Shown here: positions 22,271-34,300 of the stretch, one piece after another
How the letters are laid out: the number at the start of each line of letters is the position of its first letter
Position numbering within the stretch: position 1 is the stretch's first letter
Notes under the pieces: generated by a model
The model's input: the letters and a program-made list of their open reading frames with translations, nothing else
What the model was told of the DNA's origin: nothing
Databases searched by the model: none
NCBI GenBank assembly: GCA_030144725.1
Contig: JASKMD010000155.1
Span: forward strand, 1 to 64,000
Origin: Haematococcus lacustris
Taxonomy: Eukaryota > Chlorophyta > Chlorophyceae > Chlamydomonadales > Haematococcaceae
Length of the DNA: 64,000 bases
Direction: 5' to 3'
Program-made: the position numbers and the translations under genes

Positions 22271-25200
22271 ATGGCATCTCTGGCAATGAACCCTAGTGCT
22301 CGACTTTTGCGCTCGCGCCCAGCCTGCTCCCGGCCCTGCGGTGCGTATAGCGACCGCCTCGGCACACCCGCTACACCAAGGGCGCACCCCTTAGTCCAAA
22401 GGCTGCCGCAGCTCGCATAACTATCTGAGCACATTTCAGTCCGCCGCCCACCCCGCCACTAACCTTGGCAGGCAGTTGACAGACATGTGCGATACAGCGC
22501 TGCACCCAGACTCAGCACGCGCTCCCTGCCGGCGATCTTCTCAAACACGGGTGCCTGGTCTGCTACTAGACCATAGCTATGACTCTGTCGCTCCGCAGCC
22601 GGCGCATTGCCCCACTCCGGCTAGTGCCTGTTTAATGTTGAAGTTTTGGCAGCTTGCAAAGCCTTTGTCTGGACCTGACTGAGAGGCAGAGTAGACACAC
22701 CCAGCATGTGCCAGCTCTCCCTGACACGCCCCCTGCCTCTCCTGCCCCCTCCCCCTCTGCTTGCAGGCCCTTCCCGCTGCCTGGTGCTGCCTGTTCGGGC
22801 CGCTGCCTCATCAGGCTCCGGCCTGACCCCCGTCCCCCCGGAGCCCCTCCCCCGTGGCCCCAGCAGCGCTCCCATCCCCACCCCCCCAGCCTACCTTAAG
22901 TCCAGCGCCCCTATCGGCTCTGGCTACTCTGCAGGAGGGGTGGGAGGCAGCGGAGGACCCACCAGCCCAGGTGTGCTGCTGCCCTGGGCACTGCTGTTCC
23001 CGGTGTCGTGCTGCTGATGGCACCATCAGCAGCAGGACAGCTTGGCTGAGAAGTAGGAGTTGGTATGTGCTGAGTTGCCCTCCAGAACGAGTTACTGATA
23101 CGCCCCTGCTCCAGCCCTGTCAGCCTGGCTCTCATAGTGGCCCTGCAATGGTGATGTGCACTGGCGTACCCTGTATGGCCTGGCCTGGCCTGGCCCATGG
23201 CCGACACAGCTGCACTCACTGCACCCGGGCCTGACTTGCCTGACAGTCTGCCCTGCCATGCCATGCCATGCCATGCACCGCCGCTGCAGTGGTCGGCACT
23301 GGTGGGACGGGCGGCTCAGGCCCAGGGGGTGTGGACATGAACAAGATGCTGCTGGGGCTGCTGGCCCTGGCCTTCGCTGTGCCCTTGTACAACGTCATCA
23401 CCAAGTCCTTCACCAAGGTGTGGACCAGCACCTGCCTGACTCCCTGACCTGCCTGGCTGCCAGCCTGCCTGGGCACCCCATCAGCAACCCTGGCTCTGCA
23501 TTAAGTGGCACGGTCAGGGTTGCCAGAAGCCACCAGCTGCTGTCCTTGTCACCCTGTGCCCTGTAGGGCCATGCACTAGTCAGCACTTGGCCATGACTGC
23601 TCCTGTCACGGGGACAGCATCATAGAATATAATCATAGAATCATGTGAATCAGCAGACCTGTGCTCCTACACATAACCGCTACCCATGCCTACATGCATG
23701 TATGCGTATGTATGCATGGATGTGTATGAGTGACCAACTCAGCTTCTGGACCAGTCTGATTAAACATAGCCTGATCAGGCAACAACCAGGCACTGCTCTG
23801 CAACCCTCCAGCCCATTAGCCTGGACCCTGATCTGGCCTTACCTTCTGCCCCTCGCCCCGCCTGGCGCCGCCCTGCCCTGGAGTGCAGACTGATGTCACA
23901 GCCACCAGCACCACCACCACCGGCACGTCCGGGACAACCACCACGGGCAGCGTGGGGGCAGTAGACCGTACAGTCGTGGTGGTGGAGGACCGGGTCAAGA
24001 CCGGCACCACAGGTGAGGCTGTGGCTGCTGTGGTGGCCTTTCATGGCAGGAGGATGTGGGCGGCAAGGGCAGTAGCATGAGAGAGCCTTGGTGGTGGTGT
24101 GAGTCTGGCAGATATGATAGTTACCTTCATTGGCTTCCTGCATTGTGAATGAGGCTTTCTGCATGGTAAGAGGCAATGTGGTGCGAGTTTGGCAGGGTTT
24201 CTGCACGGTTGAAGGTGGTGCGGTCATGGCCGCAGCACCACCCTGGCAGTGGTGGTGGGGTCATGGCCGTGACACCATCAGCTGTGCCCCTAGCACCATC
24301 CTGAGTGTGTGCCGTGCACTGTCGGCAGGCGCCACAACCACCGGCAGCAGTGGCCACAGCTCCAGCCACTCAGCCAGCCACGCCAAGGCTGACCTGACAG
24401 CCAAGGGCAAGCACGCAGTGGACCACACCAAGACAGTGGCTGGAAATGCAGGTGAGGCTGTAGCTGCTTGCTAACACACGCAAGAGCTGGTGACACGCAG
24501 CTGGGTGTTGCCTGATCTGGCTATGGCCTGACTGTCGCATTCTACCTGTGCTGCACACCCATGTGCTGTTGCTCTGCCTACACCCTCCACCACCACTGTC
24601 ACTGGATGTGTTCGATTCACATCAGCTAGGTTCCTGACTTGGTTGGCTGCCTGGCTGCCTGCAGGTCTGACTGCCCAGATGGAGCTGGGCAAGGCTGGCC
24701 GCACAGTGAGTCACCAGACTGCTGACCAGCTCACCAGCGTCACCAGCCTGCTGCCGACCCTCCCCCCTTGCCGGGTCCCCTGCTGCTGCCTCCCCCATGC
24801 CAGCCTGCCGGCGGGATGGGCAGCTGTGCATTTGTGCCCTGTTTCTGTCGTGGGGGTTGGGAGGGCCTTGCTGCTGCACGCAGTAGCTTGTTGTGTGGCC
24901 TGGAAAGCAGGAGCGGATGTGAATTGAGCTTGAGGGTATGCTGAGGGTTGTCAGTGAGCGGCTGAGGGATGGTCTGCAGCCTGATGCTGGTGGCGGTGGT
25001 GGTGTGTGGGCAGGTGCAGCACAAGGTTGAGGACGTGAAGGACGCTGTTGACATCAACACTCACAACCTGGGCAACAAGGCGGAGCGAGGGTTTGCCAAT
25101 GCAAAGAAGGAGGTGGGTGGGGCAGGGCAGGGCAGGGCAGGGCTAAGTGGCAGGCTGAGCATCCTCATGGGAGCTATTCTAACACGAGGGTGACCCCGCC

Positions 25201-26885
25201 CCCGCACTGGTCACCAGTACTGGTCACTCGTGGGGCTTGGTGCCGTTGCGGTTGTGATGCGCAGATTAAGCATGTGGCGGAGGACACCAAGCATGCGCTG
25301 GCTGACACTGTGGTGGATGCGGAGAACAAGGCCCATGAGGTCAAGGTCAAGGGAGGTCGGGCAGTGCAGCGTGCAGCTGAGAAGGTGAGGGTTGAGTGAG
25401 GGAAGTGTGAAAGACGAAAATAATGGTGTGAGGATGGTAGAAGGCAAGCTAGTGCCTATTAGTGGTGCGGATTCATCCTGGTTAGTATGACATGACCTGA
25501 TGATTCGGGTATGGCTAGTGTGACATGGGTGACGTAACCAAGTTGTGATGTGTGCCTCACAGATTGGTGATACGCTCCATGACACCGAGGTGGTGGCTGT
25601 GAAGGCCAGCCGTAATGTGCTGGACAACATCAAGGGCGCTGCAACCAGCGTGGGCCGCAAGATGCACCTAGTGGCCGACTCCACTGAGAGTGAGGGGCAG
25701 GGGCAGGGGCAGGGGCAACCTGAGGCTGTAGGCTGCTTTGCTGAGCAGCTGGAAAGTGCTGGAATGTTTGTAAGGGTCAGTGTGAGGGTTGGGCAGTGAG
25801 CAAAGCCGGGCAGGGTCCCAATGCGGTCTGCATCATGCAGAGCTGTCTGCTCTGGTGTGTGTGTCCTGTGTAGAGGGTGCCCGTAAGGCCTTGGACAAGT
25901 CTGGGCGGCCAGTTGACCATGCAAGTGTGACCAAGACCACCGTGGTGACCACCACCACCGTGGACACAGACCGCAGGTGAGGCAGTGGGTGGTGAGCATG
26001 TGGGTGGGTGGGTGGGTGGTGGATAGGCATGCGGGTGGCTTGTTGGATGGCAGGTGGGCAGGCCAGGAGGCTCACAGCCTTAGCAAGCCTTGGCTGTGGT
26101 GAGGTGGGAGGTGGCTGCCTGCTGTGGTGGTGGTGGTGGTTGGGTGCAGGGCGGCCTACTACACAGCCGGCGGCCTGGCCGTCAGTGCTGGAGTGCTGGC
26201 AGCGCTGTACTACTGGGACCGCAAGGGTGGTGACCTGAAGGGCAAGGTGAGGGCTGCTGCCAATGCACCTGCTGCGCTGTCACTGGCCTTCCTTGAGGCA
26301 AGGGGAGAGGCGGCTAGCTAGCAGCAGGCCAGGCAGGCAATTGCGCACAGTGATCCTCCACTGCCACTGCCTTGATTGCTGCCCGTGGCATGCCCCGCCT
26401 CATGTCCTCATGCACCACTGGCCTGGTCTTGGCCTACGCCTATCGTTTGTGCAAATTGGCCCATGCCTGGTCTTGGTGGTGGTGGACCTTCATGGTACTG
26501 GACCGCCATGGTACTGGGTGTAACAGTTGGGCATGAGAACGCGTAAGGGGCATGGGCATGGGCACAGCATGGGCAGGTGTATAGAAGCACATGTAGGTTC
26601 TAGTGTACACTTGTGACGGGTTGACAGTTGGTGCAACTACGATGGTGGGTTCCAAGTGGTTTGTGTGCCGCCCTGCACCGCCACCCGGCTACCCCTCTGA
26701 CCTGCCTGTGTGTCCTGCCACAGATGAAGAAGCTGCAGGACAGGACAGTGGAGGTCGTGGATCATGCAGCTGTGAAGGCCAAGGGCGCCTTGGCCCGCAC
26801 CACTGCCCAGGAGCCCTCCGGACCTCAGGCAGTGAAGACCAGCACAACCACCACCACCATCCCCACCGGCATTGCAGCCCGCTGA
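22271..26885 (+). CDS. Probable plastid-targeted LEA-like amphipathic-helix protein, 12 exons
   Basis: Exons: 22271-22340, 22767-22970, 23290-23417, 23889-24012, 24329-24451, 24665-24705, 25014-25112, 25265-25384, 25563-25689, 25874-25976, 26150-26246, 26724-26885; 465 aa, all GT-AG, all phases consistent. The N-terminus (MASLAMNPSARLLRSRPACS...CLVLPVRAAASS) looks like an algal plastid transit peptide. Gly/Pro-rich sequence follows, then a hydrophobic segment (MLLGLLALAFAVPLYNVI, about 110-127). Residues about 190-345 are Lys/Glu/Asp/Ala-rich helical repeats (HKVEDVKDAVDINTH, KHVAEDTKHALADTV) resembling group 3/4 LEA or apolipoprotein helices. A second hydrophobic stretch (YTAGGLAVSAGVLAALYYW) lies near 383-401, and Thr-rich segments near 140, 370 and the C-terminus. 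A membrane-associated stress protein is plausible; the specific function is unknown. Confidence 0.75.
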
Positions 26886-27990
26886 ACCCCGGCTGCAGCA
26901 CAGTTTCAAGCAGACAGTGGCGTGGGGCTTCAGCGCAGCCCCAGTCGTCAGCTGACTATGTGCAATACAGCTTGCCAGGCAGAGGGGAGGTTGGAGGGTA
27001 CATGTGGGGTCATGGGTTGGGCAGGTGTGGAGGAGAAGCAGGTGAAGGGGTGGCAAGCAGCTGTAGAGAGCGTGCACACAGCAGCAGATGTGTGTGGAAG
27101 TGAGGCTATTCATGCCCAGCAGGGGTGTGCAGACGGCCCCACAGCGCTTTGCCGCAGGAGGCGCATTGCAGGTTGTGTGAGTGATGGTCGCTCACCATTC
27201 TTATCATTGGGCGGAGGTGGTTTTGTGTTCCCACGCTACCCTCCTGTGCGTATGATTGCTAGTTGGCCAGTGAAGCATTCCGCAACGTCGCGCGTCAACA
27301 GGGGCGGGCGAAGTGTCGTGTCGAGGAGCGGCGAAAATGCTTTGCAGTACGAGGCGTGCTGGGAGCAGCGTGTGGGGATTGTGGTCCTCAAGTCGGTGCG
27401 TAAGTTGTGCAGGCCGGCAATGCGGCTCACAACTTGGGCAGTCGAGCGAAGTTGGCGAAATAGAGTGTAGATTTCGATATGGAGGTGATGTTGTTGATGT
27501 TGTTATGCCGGGCAATATGTCAGTCTGCCTGCCATGTGACCCTGCTGCGGCCTGCCAACGTGTGGCGGAGGGAGCATGTAGTCAATAGAGTGAATTGTAA
27601 GTTGTATCAGCAGGCAACTGGATGCTATTCCCACTCAACCCCCTCGGCCTACTTAGCGTCAAAGCCACGCCTAGCGCAATCAACCCAGCACACCCCCGCT
27701 TGCATCTTCCTGCCCTGAGCCTGCCGGTTGCCTGCCCAACTGTTGTACTACCTGCCCAAGCTTACAAATCCAATACAAAATGTGTACATATGAACATAAA
27801 TTAACGCGTTGGGGAAAGTGAGCAGAGTCTCATTCTGCTGTATTGAAGCTTCAGTGTTATAAACAACAAGAAATAGTAAACAACAACAAAGGTAATGCAA
27901 TTACTTGTGTGTATACATATGATGATGTGGCTTACACCGCTTAAGCCGTCAGCCGATAGGCTGCTAGGCCGCCCTCCCCCTCTAGGGGTT
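26886..27990. other. 3' flank of LEA-like gene and spacer
   Basis: A TGTAA at 27596-27600 is a possible poly(A) signal, far (711 bp) from the stop. No further gene is supported. Confidence 0.4.
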
Positions 27991-28062
27991 CGGGACTTTC
28001 TGTAACGCACTTAAAGCAAGGTGCACAAACAAAGGTGCACATGGGCTCAATATTGGCTCAAC
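27990..28062 (-). mobile_element. LINE 3'-end fragment next to the CCGCC array
   Basis: The sequence around CACTTAAAGCAAGGTGCACA matches the 3' coding end of the LINE relic at about 19165-19195, in the same orientation; on the minus strand both encode CAPLFVHLA. The pentanucleotide array starts four bases beyond it. Confidence 0.55.
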
Positions 28063-28065
28063 AAA

Positions 28066-30315
28066 CCGCCCCGCCCCGCCCCGCCCCGCCCCGCCCCGCC
28101 CCGCCCCGCCCCGCCCCGCCCCGCCCCGCCCCGCCCCGCCCCGCCCCGCCCCGCCCCGCCCCGCCCCGCCCCGCCCCGCCCCGCCCCGCCCCGCCCCGCC
28201 CCGCCCCGCCCCGCCCCGCCCCGCCCCGCCCCGCCCCGCCCCGCCCCGCCCCGCCCCGCCCCGCCCCGCCCCGCCCCGCCCCGCCCCGCCCCGCCCCGCC
28301 CCGCCCCGCCCCGCCCCGCCCCGCCCCGCCCCGCCCCGCCCCGCCCCGCCCCGCCCCGCCCCGCCCCGCCCCGCCCCGCCCCGCCCCGCCCCGCCCCGCC
28401 CCGCCCCGCCCCGCCCCGCCCCGCCCCGCCCCGCCCCGCCCCGCCCCGCCCCGCCCCGCCCCGCCCCGCCCCGCCCCGCCCCGCCCCGCCCCGCCCCGCC
28501 CCGCCCCGCCCCGCCCCGCCCCGCCCCGCCCCGCCCCGCCCCGCCCCGCCCCGCCCCGCCCCGCCCCGCCCCGCCCCGCCCCGCCCCGCCCCGCCCCGCC
28601 CCGCCCCGCCCCGCCCCGCCCCGCCCCGCCCCGCCCCGCCCCGCCCCGCCCCGCCCCGCCCCGCCCCGCCCCGCCCCGCCCCGCCCCGCCCCGCCCCGCC
28701 CCGCCCCGCCCCGCCCCGCCCCGCCCCGCCCCGCCCCGCCCCGCCCCGCCCCGCCCCGCCCCGCCCCGCCCCGCCCCGCCCCGCCCCGCCCCGCCCCGCC
28801 CCGCCCCGCCCCGCCCCGCCCCGCCCCGCCCCGCCCCGCCCCGCCCCGCCCCGCCCCGCCCCGCCCCGCCCCGCCCCGCCCCGCCCCGCCCCGCCCCGCC
28901 CCGCCCCGCCCCGCCCCGCCCCGCCCCGCCCCGCCCCGCCCCGCCCCGCCCCGCCCCGCCCCGCCCCGCCCCGCCCCGCCCCGCCCCGCCCCGCCCCGCC
29001 CCGCCCCGCCCCGCCCCGCCCCGCCCCGCCCCGCCCCGCCCCGCCCCGCCCCGCCCCGCCCCGCCCCGCCCCGCCCCGCCCCGCCCCGCCCCGCCCCGCC
29101 CCGCCCCGCCCCGCCCCGCCCCGCCCCGCCCCGCCCCGCCCCGCCCCGCCCCGCCCCGCCCCGCCCCGCCCCGCCCCGCCCCGCCCCGCCCCGCCCCGCC
29201 CCGCCCCGCCCCGCCCCGCCCCGCCCCGCCCCGCCCCGCCCCGCCCCGCCCCGCCCCGCCCCGCCCCGCCCCGCCCCGCCCCGCCCCGCCCCGCCCCGCC
29301 CCGCCCCGCCCCGCCCCGCCCCGCCCCGCCCCGCCCCGCCCCGCCCCGCCCCGCCCCGCCCCGCCCCGCCCCGCCCCGCCCCGCCCCGCCCCGCCCCGCC
29401 CCGCCCCGCCCCGCCCCGCCCCGCCCCGCCCCGCCCCGCCCCGCCCCGCCCCGCCCCGCCCCGCCCCGCCCCGCCCCGCCCCGCCCCGCCCCGCCCCGCC
29501 CCGCCCCGCCCCGCCCCGCCCCGCCCCGCCCCGCCCCGCCCCGCCCCGCCCCGCCCCGCCCCGCCCCGCCCCGCCCCGCCCCGCCCCGCCCCGCCCCGCC
29601 CCGCCCCGCCCCGCCCCGCCCCGCCCCGCCCCGCCCCGCCCCGCCCCGCCCCGCCCCGCCCCGCCCCGCCCCGCCCCGCCCCGCCCCGCCCCGCCCCGCC
29701 CCGCCCCGCCCCGCCCCGCCCCGCCCCGCCCCGCCCCGCCCCGCCCCGCCCCGCCCCGCCCCGCCCCGCCCCGCCCCGCCCCGCCCCGCCCCGCCCCGCC
29801 CCGCCCCGCCCCGCCCCGCCCCGCCCCGCCCCGCCCCGCCCCGCCCCGCCCCGCCCCGCCCCGCCCCGCCCCGCCCCGCCCCGCCCCGCCCCGCCCCGCC
29901 CCGCCCCGCCCCGCCCCGCCCCGCCCCGCCCCGCCCCGCCCCGCCCCGCCCCGCCCCGCCCCGCCCCGCCCCGCCCCGCCCCGCCCCGCCCCGCCCCGCC
30001 CCGCCCCGCCCCGCCCCGCCCCGCCCCGCCCCGCCCCGCCCCGCCCCGCCCCGCCCCGCCCCGCCCCGCCCCGCCCCGCCCCGCCCCGCCCCGCCCCGCC
30101 CCGCCCCGCCCCGCCCCGCCCCGCCCCGCCCCGCCCCGCCCCGCCCCGCCCCGCCCCGCCCCGCCCCGCCCCGCCCCGCCCCGCCCCGCCCCGCCCCGCC
30201 CCGCCCCGCCCCGCCCCGCCCCGCCCCGCCCCGCCCCGCCCCGCCCCGCCCCGCCCCGCCCCGCCCCGCCCCGCCCCGCCCCGCCCCGCCCCGCCCCGCC
30301 CCGCCCCGCCCCGCC
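28066..30315. repeat. (CCGCC)450 pure microsatellite, 2250 bp
   Basis: By direct count of the lines there are 450 uninterrupted CCGCC units. Read from other phases the unit is CCCCG, or GGGGC on the minus strand. Because the unit has no stop codon in any frame, it produces long frames of Pro-Arg-Pro-Ala-Pro or Gly-Arg-Gly-Gly-Ala in all readings; these are not genes. The G-rich strand can in principle form G-quadruplexes. Confidence 0.98.
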
Positions 30316-31327
30316 GGGAGAAATTGCCCGACCCCTTCCCCAGGCGTTCTGCCGCACCCACCTCGTCGGCTTAGTGTGGGATGTGCGGCACCCGCACCAA
30401 TGCGCCTCAACAGATAATACACACGGTTAATTGTGTGTTGCACATTGCACCAGCCGTTGCGGGCTCTGTCACTGTAACCCCGATACAGACTGGCTCCGGC
30501 CGCCTCCGGCCCCTGGCGTCGGTCTCGAGCGTTCACTCGGAACTGCTTCGGCCTCGGTCGTTTACAATCCCGGAAAAGTTTCGTCATTGCAGTTATCCTC
30601 ATCATAAGTCAAGATTGATACTCCCACTCATGTGCCTAGCTACTAAGGCTGCTTGCAACAGGTTCCAAAAAACAGCTAAAACACATGCCAGGCTCTTTCA
30701 GGTAAACATTCCTGTGCTTGCATCCAACACCCAACTCGCATGACCGACCCAGTCCGGTCCAACCGTCCGGACCCACACCAGTCCAACCGTCGTATCTCTA
30801 CGTTTCTGGACTACGCAGTGCCAGCACTGCATAGGAAGCTGTGTTCGTTGGAGGGACGCGCCACTGATTCAAACACGGTGCTAAGCGACGTCGCTCCATG
30901 GAAACTGCAGCACCCACTTGCGACTCACGGTGGTCAAGGCCTGCGTGAGTCCCACTGCGTGAGGCCTACGAGAACGTGCATAGCGTGTCAAACCTGGGTG
31001 TAGAAACCCCAGGCTCTACCGCGCATAACCTAGCTCTCGTAATCCTGCAAGCTAGTGCAACGATTCATCTCAGGTCGACGCTCTATCTTCCTTGCCCATG
31101 ACGCCCGAGTCTGCAAGGTTGTAATCGATCCGCCAAACGCCACTTCTCCGCAAGGGGTCGCACGCTGCGCATTTTGCGCCCAAGCCTGTTGTAACCTGTC
31201 TCATACCTGCATGACACGCAGGACCGAAACGCAGACCCGCGGTCGACGGACGAACACATGGTGTAATCGCTGACTTGCAGGCTCTACGCGGCAATGGCGC
31301 AGTGAAGCGCTTGGGTGAGGGCGAGAG
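30316..31327. other. Spacer upstream of the RWP-RK gene
   Basis: No supported gene. The short duplicated phrase GTCC(A/G)ACCGTC is seen at about 30757-30790. A stop (TGA at 31316) lies in frame just upstream of the ATG at 31328. Confidence 0.4.
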
Positions 31328-34300
31328 ATGGAGCAGCGAACGGCAAACATTAAGTCAGCAAACAGCACAGCTCAAACCCAGCTTCGCCTTCCACCTGCCA
31401 ACAGCTTTCCAGGCTTGCAGCCAGGCAGCCAGCGCCCAGCATCCAGCATTGAGCGCCAGCACAAGCGCCGGCGCACAGCCATTGACCCCAAAACTGGTGC
31501 CAGTATTGCAGCAGCATGCGTTGTGGGTATTGCCAGCGAGGGCGAGGGCGAGGTCAGGGTCTTGGGGCCGCCCCTAGAAGAGACCCTGGGGTACACCTCC
31601 CCCTGGCCCCCACCCTCCCTGGCAGCCTGCCTTCCCCCTGCAGCCCTCACAGCTGTCCACCCGCCCTCCCCAAGCCAACCTCCTCCTCTGTGTGACCCCT
31701 CACCCAACCTCACACCCGAGGACTGTGATGATGGGGGAGTGAGTTTGTGTGACCCAGTGTCGTCTGCTTATGTGTATCAGCAAGTGCATGACATGGTGTG
31801 TCAAATGCAGCGCATGACATCACAAATGGCCATGCTGCTAGAGTACCTGGGGCCCCTGCACGCCTCCTTGACAGCTGGCCCTGCTGCTCCTTCACACCAC
31901 ACCAAGCGCCACGCCGCAGCCCGATGCCGCAGCCCCCCTCCACCTCCTCAGCAGCACCAGCCTGACCCCCATGCACCCACATCCATGCAGGGGCCAGCTC
32001 AGGGGTGTTCCCACCCCTATCCCTGGGGCTCCAGCAGCCTCCCCCTCCCACAGCCGCTGCCTTCACGGCTTCCAAAGCAGCAGCAGCGGCACCACCACCA
32101 CCCCCAGCAGCAATTTCAGATCTGCCAGCAGCAGCAGGACAGCAGAGCGTTGCCGCCACAGCAGCAGCAGCAGCAGCAAGACAAGCTAGACCAGGTCATG
32201 CAGGCATTGCCGCCACAGCAGCAGCGAACAGCTCGGCATAGAGCGCAGCGCAGCCCTCCTCCCACCTCCCACCCCTCCCTCACCCCTCCCCCCATGCCCC
32301 ACCAGGAACCTATGCAAGTGACAGGGGCAGTCTCCCCCACAGCCCCTCACACCACTGCCACCACTGCCGCCACCACCTCCGCCACCACTGCTGCTGCTGC
32401 TGCCGCGACCCCGTTGGCAGCAGCTGCTGGGTGTGCTGGCGCTCCATCCTCCAGGTCACCAGCTGGTGCAGGCAGGCAGGTGCAGGAAGCCGAGGCGGCG
32501 GCAGTAGAGGCCCTACTCCTGCAAGCCGCTGCCTGCTGCCCCCCTCAGCCGCACGGCTCAGGACGCCGCACCAGCGGCCTTGACCAGCTGGCCATGGCAG
32601 CCACCGCAGCCCCCACAACCATCTCACCCTGGTCTCCACCCACCCCACATCCCCTGCCTCAGCCTCCGCCCCCCCAGCCCCCCCCTGCGACCCAGCCTCT
32701 AGCCCTGGATGGAGCCCAGCTGTCAAAGCAGCAGAGGGGGGACCCCCTACTGGAGGGGCACAAGAGAGGGGGCCCAGGTACTCAGCCCCAGAGCCCCTCC
32801 CTGCTGCTGCCGTCTGACCCACCATGCAACCCACCCACCCTCCACCATGAGCCCCGCAGCCCAGGGCCGCAGACCCTGCCCCCCAGCCCCCACCCACCTG
32901 ACATCTCCCACAGCCCTCCCCCCAGGGTCAGCTGCCCCAGCCCTCCGCCCCTGACCAGCACATCACGCTCTGCTGTCCAGGCCAGCCAACTCACCCAGGC
33001 CTCCAGGGACGAGCCTGGCCAGGTGCTGCTGCCTGCCCCCCTGCTGCCGCCCCCTGCGGCTGCCAGCAGCTCTGCTGCCCAGTCCCTCACCAGGGCCAGC
33101 ACCCCATCACCCCAGACACGCGGTGCAACCAGGTGCCAGCCAGGTGCAGCAGCTGACGCTGGGGCGGTGGCAGCAGTGGCGGCTGCAGCGGGGCGCACAG
33201 CAGGAGTAGTGGCTGAGGCAGGTACACAGGCGCGTCAGCAGCAGGGGTTGGCCGCAGCACCCCAGCCAGCGCCAAACCAAGCTGACCCAGCAGCAGGCAA
33301 GAGCTGGCCAACAGGGCCGCCTGGGTCAGGGGTGCTGGGAACCCCGCTTGAGGGCAGTGACGCGCAGGGCGCCCGCCCCCCGTGCCCCGTGAAGGTTGAG
33401 CCTGAGCCATGCCTGGGAGCTGAGCCTCCTGGCCTCCTGGCCGCATGCCCTCACTCTCCCAAGGGCCTCTGGGCTGGTCCCCTGCTACCTCAGGGCCAGG
33501 AGGGGGCTCTGCTCAGGCAGGGGCCTCGAGGGGGGCCAGGCGCCAGGGGGGGCTGCCAGACAGCTGATAGCGGCGAGGGGTGTGATGTCCCTCTTGGTGC
33601 CATGCAAGCCGAGGGTCAGCTGGGAGGGAGGCGCAGCCCAGGGGGGGAGCAGCTGGACCTGGGGAAGGGGGAGGGGGAGCGGCAGGAGGAGGGGGAGGGG
33701 CAGGGGGAGGGGGAGCAGCAGGAGGAGGGGGAGGGGCAGGGGCAGGAGGAGGGACTGGAGGAGGGGGAGGGGGAGCGCCTGGGCCAGCAGCAGGTGGATG
33801 CCTCGACCGTAGCTCCAGGTGACTCTGAGCTCACAGGGCCCTGGCAGCTGTGCGACAGCATGGCCTTCTTCAAGCAGCTCATGGAGAGCCAGCCCCAGCC
33901 TCAGCTGCAGCCACAACCCCAGCCGCAGCTGCAGCTGCAAACCCAGCAACAGCCACAGCTGCAGCTGCAGCCACAGCAACGACTTATGGCTCAGGTCCCC
34001 GATGAGCTGCACTGTGACGCAAGCGCTGCAGCCAACACGTCCCTGGCTGTGGGTCACGGTAGCAGGCCTGCGCCTGGCTGGCCGCAAGCAGTAGGCAGCT
34101 GGCCGGTCAGCTTGACAAGTCCGCCTACTCAACACCAGCCGTCCCAGCAACAGCCATTCCACCTCCAGCAGCAACCAGTGCTGCAGCTAAGCGGGGCTAG
34201 CAATGCAGGCACACAGCAGCAGCTGCACTCCCTGCTCCAGCAGTTGCGGCGCAGTAAGCAAGAGAAACCGGCGCGTAATGACCGTAACCCCCCGAAGCCG

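Noticed and set aside
28066..30315. CRISPR-like or centromeric array
   Set aside because: No spacers and a five-base unit; it is a simple microsatellite in a eukaryotic genome.
27982..30605. Open frames of 767-852 codons on both strands
   Set aside because: They are the stop-free CCGCC array read in every frame; no unique coding sequence supports them.
33485..34174. Minus-strand Leu/Pro-rich frame of 229 codons
   Set aside because: Shadow of Gln/Glu repeats in the RWP-RK gene's first exon.
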